Below, piece by piece: positions 57,007 through 64,000 of a stretch of DNA of 64,000 nt. Source of the DNA: Cohaesibacter haloalkalitolerans. Its GTDB lineage: Bacteria; Pseudomonadota; Alphaproteobacteria; Rhizobiales; Cohaesibacteraceae. The position numbers and the translations under genes are program-made. The stretch spans positions 372,001 to 436,000 of the forward strand of contig NZ_QNUM01000006.1 in assembly GCF_003574655.1 (NCBI RefSeq), in the 5' to 3' direction. Within the stretch, counting starts at the first letter, position 1, and every line of letters starts with the position of its first letter. The notes beneath the pieces were generated by a model. The model was not told the origin of the DNA. It saw nothing but the letters and a program-made list of their open reading frames with translations, and ran no database searches.

Positions 57007-58533
57007 ATGAGATATTGCCTCTATTTTGACCCGTCATGCAGCCGAAGTTGGCACAGGCTGCTGGTTGAACGGATGTCAAAGAAATTTCAGGCAGAGGCTC
57101 ACACCTGTCGGTCCGCTGCCGCAGGTCAGCCGTCGCGCATTGCACGTGTGCTGGATTTCGAAAATCATTACCTGTTCAAGGGGAAGCCGCATGCCGCATC
57201 GCCCCTGCCGCCAGAGATGCTGGAAGCCGTAGCGCCCGCTGCCGATCGGTCTGCCGGGTTCGATCTTGTGATCGATCTGGTGGGTGATGGCAACGCGCCT
57301 CGGGGCAAGACCACTCTCACCTTGCTGTTCAACGGCTTTCCGTCTGAAAAGGCCCTCATTGGGTCGATCATGCACGGGGGAATGCCGCAGATTGCCCTTT
57401 CTGATCAGACTGGCGCGATTGTCGCAACGGGCAATCCGTCACCGGAACTGGCCAAGGGGCTCTCCGGGGCGATGGAACAGACCTATGCAAGGGTCATTAC
57501 GCTTATACTGGCTTACATCAACCATCCGGACAGGTGGCTCCATCCGCTCAGCAAGGTAGAAGCCGACTGGCCAGGCCTGAAGGATGTGGCCAAGTGGATC
57601 TTCAAGATGGTCGTCACCCGCTTCGTTAAGCAGATCTACTATCGCCTGTTCCTGCCAAGCCATTGGCGTGTGGGGTGGCGCTGGGTGACCGGTCAGGACG
57701 TCTGGAGCAGTCTGTCGCTTGACGGCGAGCCCTGGAGCGTGCTTGACGATCGAAACAACCATTTTTATGCGGATCCTGTCCCCTGGAAAAAGGGTGGCAA
57801 CCATTACCTGTTTTTCGAGGATCTGGATCACAAGACCCAAAAGGGCATCATTTCAGTCGTCAAGATGGAGAAGAATGGCCCCGCTGGCCCCATAAAGCCA
57901 TGCCTTGAGGAACCGTTCCATCTCTCCTACCCCTTCCTTATCGAGTATGAGGGAGAGACCTACATGATCCCGGAAACTTCGGCCAACCGAAAGATCACGC
58001 TCTACAAGAGCAGCAACTTTCCCTTCGGCTGGAAGCCCTTCAAGACGATCCTGAGCGACATCGACGCAGCCGATGCGACCATCACCAGACATGAGGGACG
58101 CTGGTGGCTGTTCTGTGTGACGCGCGATGGCGGCGGCGGATATTCCGATTGCCTGTCGATTTTTTACGCCGAGGATCTGTTCGGCCCCTGGCTGCCCCAT
58201 GCGCAGAACCCGGTGCTTGTAGACAGGGCAACAGCCCGTCCGGCAGGGAATTTTGTCATCCGCAACGGCAGGCTCTGCCGCCCGGTGCAGGATTGCAGCC
58301 ATTCCTATGGCTGGCGTATGCAGCTGGTCGAGGTGACCGAACTGACGCCGGAGAAATATGAGCAGCAGAGCATCACGAAGCTGACGGCCAATGACTTGTG
58401 GCCGGGGCGCAAGCTGCACACGTTGAACCGGGCCGGTAATCTGGAAGTCATCGATGGTGCCGTGCTGCGGCCGCGGTCGCACTATTTCAAACCCATCACC
58501 AACTGGCTCTACCGCCCCGCATCGGACGACTGA
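57007..58533 (+). CDS. GINT1-N-like (glucosamine inositolphosphorylceramide transferase family) protein
   Basis: A 508-residue protein. The C-terminal 270 residues have the five-bladed propeller-like domain named after plant GINT1: FYADPVPWKKGGNHYLFFED, EPFHLSYPFLIEYEGETYMI, PETSANRKITLYK, GRWWLFCVTRDG and RPAGNFVIRNGRLCRPVQDC. The N-terminal 230 residues look like the formyltransferase-like half found in similar bacterial proteins (WHRLLVERMS, FDLVIDLVGDGN). ATG at 57007 is chosen. Being in a polysaccharide operon it may transfer or modify a sugar, but bacterial members are uncharacterised to my knowledge. Confidence 0.75.
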   Translation: MRYCLYFDPSCSRSWHRLLVERMSKKFQAEAHTCRSAAAGQPSRIARVLDFENHYLFKGKPHAASPLPPEMLEAVAPAADRSAGFDLVIDLVGDGNAPRGKTTLTLLFNGFPSEKALIGSIMHGGMPQIALSDQTGAIVATGNPSPELAKGLSGAMEQTYARVITLILAYINHPDRWLHPLSKVEADWPGLKDVAKWIFKMVVTRFVKQIYYRLFLPSHWRVGWRWVTGQDVWSSLSLDGEPWSVLDDRNNHFYADPVPWKKGGNHYLFFEDLDHKTQKGIISVVKMEKNGPAGPIKPCLEEPFHLSYPFLIEYEGETYMIPETSANRKITLYKSSNFPFGWKPFKTILSDIDAADATITRHEGRWWLFCVTRDGGGGYSDCLSIFYAEDLFGPWLPHAQNPVLVDRATARPAGNFVIRNGRLCRPVQDCSHSYGWRMQLVEVTELTPEKYEQQSITKLTANDLWPGRKLHTLNRAGNLEVIDGAVLRPRSHYFKPITNWLYRPASDD

Positions 58534-58789
58534 CGGGACAGGGAGGGGCCAGAGACCTTTGCACGGACAGCTCTTGGAGCTGCCCTGATCCATGTGACAT
58601 CACCGGGACAAGTGGCGTGGAATACAGCTTGTCCGGGCACACGCAGGCCGCCGCACCATCCTGCGACTACGCGTGATTGCGGCTTATGGTTAACTAAAAC
58701 TCAATACCATCCCTTCATACTTGAGCGAGACGGAAGTGGGAGTCTGCCCGTCTTCCGGTTGCAATTGTATAGAGTCGCAGGGATTGTTC

Positions 58790-61339
58790 ATGTTCGGACG
58801 CAAAAAAAAGAAATCTGATCTGGATTGGCAGCCGGATGGTGAGCCGGTTGCCGCAGATGTTGCTTTCTCTTCTGCCGAAGATGGCAAAAAGGCAAGGAAG
58901 AAGGCGCGAAAAGCTACCGCAAAGGCGGCGCCAACGGTCACGCCGCATGCCTCCTTTTCCCCCTCGATCCAGACGGGTGTTCCTGCAAGTGATGTCTGGA
59001 GCGGATTGGTTCATCCGCGAGCGATCCTGCGTTTCCTGCGCCAGCAGTTTGTGCTGATTACCCTTGTCATGCTCCTTGTCGTTGGCGCGGGGCTGACTGC
59101 TTACAACCTGCTGCCAAGCAAGTTTGCCTCGACGGCACTGGTTCTGGTTGATCCGCGCCAGCCCCGGATCACGGATTCCGACACCGTCGTGTCCGGCATC
59201 GGTGGCGATGCGGCTGCTCTGACCAGCTATGTGCAGATCATGAAAAGCGGCGGCTTCCTTACCAAGGTCGTTGATGAACTGGGGGTCAAGGATGACCCGG
59301 ACTATGCCGGAGCCCAGAACCAGACCGCTCTTGTCGGCATGTTCCAGAAGAATATCTCCGCCAACCGTCAGGGCGCGACCTATATCGTTGAGGTCAATGC
59401 CGTATCGGGTGACAAGGAAAATGCTGCCAAATATGCCAACGGTGTAGCCGCTGCCTTTGTGCGCGACCAGAAGGACTATCGCAGCAACGCCAACGAGGAG
59501 GCCGCGCAATGGCTGTCCGAACGGCTGCAGTTGCTGCATGGCAATCTGAAGAAATCCGAAGAGGCTGTGGCGGCCTATCGTGCCAGGAACGGCATCGTCG
59601 ACGCCGGGTCGCAAGGCACCCTCGACAATCAGCAGCTGACCTCGCTGATCTCGCAGATCGGCGCGGTGACCACCGAGCTGGCCGACTCCAAGGCTCGCTA
59701 TGATCAGGCCCGCAAGGACGGTGTGCCGGGAAGCGCCCGCGCGACCCAGAGCGGCGAATTCACCAACCTCGATCAGCTGATGCAGGAGCAGGACCGCCTG
59801 CGCCGCGACGCTGCCGAACTGAGCCAGACCCTTGGCAGCCGCCATCCCCGCATTCTGGCAAACCGCGAGCAGCAGTCGATCATCGCCGGTCAGATTACCC
59901 GCGAACGCAGCCGCCTCGTCGAGCGCGCCAAGCAGGATTACGAAACCACGCTTGCCAAGAAACAGGCGCTGGAAGGCCAGTTGGCCGATCTGCGTCAGCG
60001 GTCCATCCAGCTCAACCAGGCCAAGGTGGAACTGGACAACCTTGAGCGGGAAGCGACCGCCAACCGCAATCTCTATGAGCAGTTTCTGGCCCGCTACAAG
60101 ATCACCGACGAACAGGCACAGTTCAATTTCAACGAAGCGCGAATCGTCTCCAAGGGCGTCGTGCCTTTGAAATCGACCAAACCTTCAATCAAACTGGTTG
60201 GGGTCGCGCTGGTCGTCCTCGGGTTTGTGCTCGGGTTGCTGGTTGCCCTCATCCGGGTTGCCTTTGCCGCGCCGGAACGGGGGAGAGAAAGCGACTTTGA
60301 CGGCTTTGCGAGAGGGCCGAACGGTCCACTCTCTCCGGCCCCTGTCGACGTGTCGGCACATTTTGCGAGCAACTATCGCTTTGCCGGCGTGGCCTACGCG
60401 CCCGGGAGCTATCCTGCCTCGGCAGAAAGCGCTGCCCCATTCGCGGCCACCCCGTTCAGCTTCACGCCAACCGGTGCGGCGGCCAATGCAGCTCCCGTTG
60501 TGGCCGCTGCCGTCGCCAGCAAGTCCGTTGATGATTTGGAGGAAGCCGAATCTGAAGCTTTGGCAATGGATCCTGCAGAGGGCACGACGCAAGAGGTCGC
60601 AGCATTGCAACCGGCTGAAGAGCCTGAAGCGCAGGTCGCCAGCGAAATCATGGGCGATGACGCCCAATCCGGCCTAACGGCTGTCAGTACGTCTGGGCAA
60701 CCGTCCGGCGGTTCGGCCGATCCGGTGATCATCCGTCTTCCGAACGCCCCGACGGAAGGGGGGCGTTTGCCCGCGACACCGCCACAGACCAACATGTGGT
60801 TCAAGGCCCTTGATGGCTTTCTCAAGGATGGACTGGCCGAAGAAAATCTGAGCCTGCTGGTAACGGCAGCCCAGCCCGGAGAAGGCCTCAATGTCACCGC
60901 CGATCTGGTGCGCAGTTTCGCGGTTGACGCCGGGTTCCATCCGGTTGTCATCTCGCTTCAGGGGCAGCCAAACCAGCCGATGACGGCAAATGCCGGTGGT
61001 GCGATGCAAAGGCCGGTTGCCAGAATGGAGCAGTTCGAGGACTACGACCTGATCCCCTTCTATGGCGCGTCCGGTTTTGACAGTGCCGAAGGGCTGAGCC
61101 TGGCACTCGCCGAAGAACTGGCAGGTCTCATTGATCTGTGCTCGGAAACCTATGGCTTCGTGATCCTTGAGGCAAGGGAGCTGCTCGACCCGGGCACCCT
61201 TGAAGACCTGATGGATCTGGTCGATCACAGCATCGTCGTTCTGCAAAACGAGGTGCTGGAAGAGGACGATCTGGCCGATTGGTGCGACTGGGCCAGCGAA
61301 TGCGGCGCCGGTCTCGTGCTGGATCAAACTCTAAGTTAA
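58790..61339 (+). CDS. Wzz/GumC-type chain-length protein with degenerate tyrosine-kinase domain
   Basis: An 849-residue co-polymerase. Two membrane helices (near residues 85-105 and 467-487) bracket a long periplasmic coiled-coil part with Wzz features (STALVLVDPRQPR; ATANRNLYEQFLARYK). An Ala/Pro/Glu-rich linker follows. The C-terminal domain has the place of a BY-kinase, but its Walker A reads QPGEGLNVTADLV (GEG at 697-699) where active kinases have GEGKST, the next strand lacks the DxDxR signature and Walker B reads FVILEARELLDP. No Tyr-rich tail is present. It should control chain length without ATP use. ATG at 58790 follows AGGGA. Confidence 0.85.
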   Translation: MFGRKKKKSDLDWQPDGEPVAADVAFSSAEDGKKARKKARKATAKAAPTVTPHASFSPSIQTGVPASDVWSGLVHPRAILRFLRQQFVLITLVMLLVVGAGLTAYNLLPSKFASTALVLVDPRQPRITDSDTVVSGIGGDAAALTSYVQIMKSGGFLTKVVDELGVKDDPDYAGAQNQTALVGMFQKNISANRQGATYIVEVNAVSGDKENAAKYANGVAAAFVRDQKDYRSNANEEAAQWLSERLQLLHGNLKKSEEAVAAYRARNGIVDAGSQGTLDNQQLTSLISQIGAVTTELADSKARYDQARKDGVPGSARATQSGEFTNLDQLMQEQDRLRRDAAELSQTLGSRHPRILANREQQSIIAGQITRERSRLVERAKQDYETTLAKKQALEGQLADLRQRSIQLNQAKVELDNLEREATANRNLYEQFLARYKITDEQAQFNFNEARIVSKGVVPLKSTKPSIKLVGVALVVLGFVLGLLVALIRVAFAAPERGRESDFDGFARGPNGPLSPAPVDVSAHFASNYRFAGVAYAPGSYPASAESAAPFAATPFSFTPTGAAANAAPVVAAAVASKSVDDLEEAESEALAMDPAEGTTQEVAALQPAEEPEAQVASEIMGDDAQSGLTAVSTSGQPSGGSADPVIIRLPNAPTEGGRLPATPPQTNMWFKALDGFLKDGLAEENLSLLVTAAQPGEGLNVTADLVRSFAVDAGFHPVVISLQGQPNQPMTANAGGAMQRPVARMEQFEDYDLIPFYGASGFDSAEGLSLALAEELAGLIDLCSETYGFVILEARELLDPGTLEDLMDLVDHSIVVLQNEVLEEDDLADWCDWASECGAGLVLDQTLS

Positions 61340-61399
61340 GTTTTTTCTGATAACACCTGACCTGAATAGACCTGTGTCTTCTGTCTTCAGAGGTGTTTG

Positions 61400-62158
61400 A
61401 TGAACGATATCCCGAAAATCACGGTTGGCGGTTTGCCTATTGCAGTCGAGGACTGCGATGGCGCCGCCCGCACCATGCTTGAGCATGCCTATGACAGTCG
61501 GGGCAAGGGGCGCAAGCCGCTCTATGTCACCTCCGCCAATGGGCAGGTCCTCTCCATGTGTGCCAGTGACAGTGCGATTCGGGAGCTGTTTCTGAAGGCC
61601 GACCTCATTCATGCCGACGGCACACCGCTCGTCAAGGCCGCCAGGCTGTTGGCCAAAACGCCTCTGCCAGAACGCGTGGCCACCACGGATCTGGTACACA
61701 ATGCCGCCCGGATGGCGGAAAAGGAAAAGGCCAGCTTCTACTTCCTCGGCGCTACTCAGGAAGGCATTGAGAAGGCGGTCGCCAACATGAAGCGGCTTTA
61801 TCCCGATCTGATCTTTGCCGGCTATCGCAACGGCTATGTCTCGGCAGACGAGGAACAGGGCGTGATTGACGAGATCAATCGGGCGGCGCCCGACATTCTC
61901 TGGATCGGCATGGGCGTGCCGCTCGAACAGCGCTTCGTGGCGCGCAATCTGGAAAAGCTGACCGGCGTCGGGGTGGTCAAGACCTCCGGTGGCCTGTTCG
62001 ACTTCCTGTCCGGCAAGAATTCCCGCGCCCCGCAATGGATGCAGGATGTCGGCCTTGAATGGGCCTACCGGATCTATCAGGAGCCGGGGCGCCTGTTCTG
62101 GCGCTATCTGACCACCAATCCGCACGCTGTCTGGTTGCTACTGACCCGTACACGCTGA
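61400..62158 (+). CDS. WecG/TagA/CpsF family glycosyltransferase (GT26)
   Basis: A 252-residue transferase with the family marks TSANGQVL, the catalytic Asp in LIHADGTPLVKAARLL, YFLGATQEGIEKAVANMKRLYP, GYRNGY, WIGMGVPLEQRFV and GGLFDFLSGKNSRAPQWMQ. These enzymes add the second sugar (for example ManNAc or glucose) to a carrier-linked one. AGAGG stands six bases before the ATG at 61400. It acts in the same operon as the flippase and the GT4. Confidence 0.93.
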   Translation: MNDIPKITVGGLPIAVEDCDGAARTMLEHAYDSRGKGRKPLYVTSANGQVLSMCASDSAIRELFLKADLIHADGTPLVKAARLLAKTPLPERVATTDLVHNAARMAEKEKASFYFLGATQEGIEKAVANMKRLYPDLIFAGYRNGYVSADEEQGVIDEINRAAPDILWIGMGVPLEQRFVARNLEKLTGVGVVKTSGGLFDFLSGKNSRAPQWMQDVGLEWAYRIYQEPGRLFWRYLTTNPHAVWLLLTRTR

Positions 62159-62188
62159 TCCCTATGGTTTGACCGGGAGGGGGCCTGA

Positions 62189-63421
62189 TTGACTTATTTT
62201 TCAAAGAAAGCCGTGAGGCGCCTTGTCGAGGTCTCTTTGTTGTTCGGAGCAATTGCGCTTTTTCTCTTCTACTATCTTCCCATGAAGGAAGAAGACGTGA
62301 GATTGGGGACCGGGATAGCTGAACGGATGGAGAGCGCAGACGGAACGTTTCGTCGTGGCTTATCCCAGTGCCCAGCTGGACATCCCCTCTCGACAAATGG
62401 GAGAGATAGTCGTCTGGCCAGAGGTCTTAATTTTCCAAATTGGAGAGTAAAAAATCCGGACTTGAAACCAGATGATGATCTGCTAGGAAAGCTGTTTAGC
62501 GAAGGCTTTACGCATATTCGATTGCCGATAGAGCCTGTCATGGTTATGGAACCGTTTGCTTCTCCCGAAGAGATCAATCAGTACATGAGCGAGCTGGAAG
62601 GCATGCTTGGAAGGCTAACCGGTATGGGGTATGCCGTCAGTATTGATATGCATCCTTCAAGCGCGGTTATTGCAGAATTATACGAACGGAATCATGAGCT
62701 CGCATTTAAATTGCTGACCCAGGCTTGGGAAGGTTTGGCATCAAAGCTGAAAAATTGGCCATTTGACGATGTCTATTTCGATCTGTTGAACGAGCCAACA
62801 GATCATGGCCAATGGTGGCCGGCAGCTCAAGTTTTAGTTTCGCGGCTGAATTCGATTGCCCCGGGTCGCAGATTGATTGTTGGTCCTGGTATCTGGCAAA
62901 GATATGAGCCTTTGCTTCAATCACAACCGCTCAATGGCAATGACCTGATTTACGCCATTCACTTCTATAGCCCGATGGTTTTCACCCATCAATCGATGAA
63001 CTGGGATGAAGGGTCTTCTTTATCGGCGATTTCTAATGTTCCATTTCCTGCAAGTATCAACCACCCTTCTGTTATGAACCAAATCATCCAGCTGAAATCT
63101 GCAGGCAAATCAAAGGCAGCTGAAGAGCTCAGCAAAGCTTATGAAGAACCATGGAATAGCGAGCGCATTGGCAAAATCTTCAAGCAAGTTGGCCAGTGGG
63201 CTTCAGCCCATAATGTCGCAGTTATAGTGAATGAATTTGGTGTGTTGGATTTTACCGTCGGTATGGAAGATCGAGGAAGATGGATAAGAGCTGTTCGTGA
63301 AGGCGCGGAATTAGCATGTGTTGGATGGGCATATTGGGACGTGGGGCCCGATGGCTTTGGGTTGATAGATGACAAGACGCGCAATGTTACGCCATATGCT
63401 ATCGATGCCTTGTTGCATTAA
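62189..63421 (+). CDS. Membrane-anchored glycoside hydrolase family 5 (endoglucanase-like)
   Basis: A 410-residue GH5 glycanase. The N-terminal helix (LVEVSLLFGAIALFLFYYLP) anchors it or serves as signal. The acid/base Glu202 is in LLNEPTDHG and the nucleophile Glu349 in VNEFGVLD; DMHPSS, IHFYSP and GWAYWDVG are further barrel marks. The start is most likely TTG at 62189: GGGAGGGGG lies five bases upstream and the first ATG (62282) would remove the helix. Base composition is clearly more AT-rich than the other genes of the operon. It may trim the exopolysaccharide or have come with a transfer event. Confidence 0.87.
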   Translation: MTYFSKKAVRRLVEVSLLFGAIALFLFYYLPMKEEDVRLGTGIAERMESADGTFRRGLSQCPAGHPLSTNGRDSRLARGLNFPNWRVKNPDLKPDDDLLGKLFSEGFTHIRLPIEPVMVMEPFASPEEINQYMSELEGMLGRLTGMGYAVSIDMHPSSAVIAELYERNHELAFKLLTQAWEGLASKLKNWPFDDVYFDLLNEPTDHGQWWPAAQVLVSRLNSIAPGRRLIVGPGIWQRYEPLLQSQPLNGNDLIYAIHFYSPMVFTHQSMNWDEGSSLSAISNVPFPASINHPSVMNQIIQLKSAGKSKAAEELSKAYEEPWNSERIGKIFKQVGQWASAHNVAVIVNEFGVLDFTVGMEDRGRWIRAVREGAELACVGWAYWDVGPDGFGLIDDKTRNVTPYAIDALLH

Positions 63422-63435
63422 TCGCTTCCCATAGC

Positions 63436-63690
63436 ATGCCATGCCACGGAAGGCGGTTCACGATCCTGAGCGTCATTGATGGCTTTAGCCGAAGTGCTTG
63501 GCATCCGTTGTTGATACGAGCCTGTCGGGCCTTGGCGTTGCCAGAGAGCTTGATGCCATCGCTGAGTGGGGGGGTGGGAGGCCACCCTTGTTTGGTTGTC
63601 AGTGACAATGGACTGAACAGACCCCGAATGCGATCCTGAACTGGCAGAACCACCTCCTTGTTTGGTTTGTCTCTCCCTCGATCTCTCGGG
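63436..63690 (+). mobile_element. Remnant of an IS3-type transposase with frameshift
   Basis: One frame reads GRRFTILSVIDGFSRSAW and later HPCLVVSDNG, the block order of the IS3 orfB integrase core (RRFR-L-V-DD-SRE...IVSDNGTE). The frame then stops at 63639, but another frame continues with TPNAILNWQNH, matching the TSNAIL-W region that follows in such transposases. So the gene is shortened and frameshifted. No inverted repeats were found. Confidence 0.6.
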
Positions 63691-63734
63691 GCTCCTTAGA
63701 TGCTTTTTCGACGCCCCCAATCATGCAGACGAGT

Positions 63735-64000
63735 TCAGGACGCATCTGTTTCAAGATATCCCAAAGCCCGGGAAGCATTAAGGCTGGCTGTCTTTAGCAG
63801 CGCAACATACTCTGCCTTTTTGGTTTCATCGAACCGGAATAGTGGAAAAGATATGCTCATGGCAGCAACCGATTTACCGAGATGGTCACGGATCGGAGCG
63901 GCCATGCAACGCACTCCGGCTTCGCTTTCCTCGATTTCCTCAGCATAGCCCAAATCTCGAGCCGTTTTGAGTTGCTCCAGATATTGCTCTCGATCGGTTA
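63735..64000 (-). CDS. IclR family transcriptional regulator, C-terminal part
   Basis: The window edge cuts the gene; about 88 residues of the effector-binding domain remain on the minus strand. It reads REQYLEQLKTARDLGYAEEI, EESEAGVRCMAAPIRDHLG and SVAAMSISFPLFRFDETKK, the usual IclR C-terminal order (GYA-D--E---G--C-A-PI-D--G). The target cannot be guessed because no neighbour is visible. Confidence 0.88.
   Translation of the reverse strand, partial: TDREQYLEQLKTARDLGYAEEIEESEAGVRCMAAPIRDHLGKSVAAMSISFPLFRFDETKKAEYVALLKTASLNASRALGYLETDAS

Noticed and set aside
63422-63734. A complete insertion sequence at the end of the polysaccharide operon.
   Set aside because: Only fragments of a frameshifted transposase remain, with no inverted repeats or target duplication seen.

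Overview
The window reads as chromosomal DNA of an alphaproteobacterium, most likely in the Hyphomicrobiales (Rhizobiales). The main reason is a long housekeeping block with an order typical of that group: aroA, cmk, rpsA, sppA, ihfB, a LapA-domain gene, trpF-trpB-trpA, accD, folC, trxA, addA-addB, a MurU-like nucleotidyltransferase, a TsaE-kinase fusion, a PAS histidine kinase and ahcY. A GTG-started FYDLN-acid protein, a DUF1127 protein and an AccD without zinc cysteines fit the same group. A Cohaesibacter-like marine genus is only a guess.

Left part (1-9503, all minus strand): a peptide-uptake cluster. A GntR/FCD regulator with a PdhR/FadR-like operator just upstream overlaps a Cys/Met-type PLP lyase. 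Then come a family 5 peptide-binding protein, a fused DppD-DppF ATPase, two permeases and a large M24 aminopeptidase P that runs off the left edge. A divergent GH127 beta-L-arabinofuranosidase follows (9969-11915).

Copper island (about 12100-19722): two exported proteins (one Met-rich with two EF-hands), a small exported Cys protein, a double-HMA chaperone, a CopA-type ATPase, a 39-residue membrane peptide, a second small Cys/Met protein, a Tat multicopper oxidase and a cytochrome c. Three promoters have the MerR/CueR layout: TTGACC, 19-bp spacer, dyad. No CueR gene is in the window. The design suggests Cu(I) capture and export plus periplasmic oxidation.

Accessory stretch (19723-21413): decayed gene remnants, an Mrr-type restriction endonuclease and tRNA-Ala(GGC).

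Housekeeping block (21882-52114): shikimate and tryptophan synthesis, nucleotide metabolism, translation, fatty acid and folate synthesis, redox, double-strand break repair (AddAB), probable MurNAc recycling (AmgK/MurU type) and methyl-cycle recycling. Several strong intrinsic terminators divide it into transcription units.

Right part (52532-63421): an SDR and a DUF218 protein, then an exopolysaccharide operon: flippase, GT4 transferase, GINT1-like protein, chain-length protein with a degenerate tyrosine-kinase domain, GT26 transferase and an AT-richer membrane-anchored GH5 glycanase. The window closes with a frameshifted IS3-type transposase remnant and the C-terminal end of an IclR regulator.

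The parts most worth following are the copper-responsive small proteins and the exopolysaccharide operon with its pseudo-kinase and GINT1-like protein.
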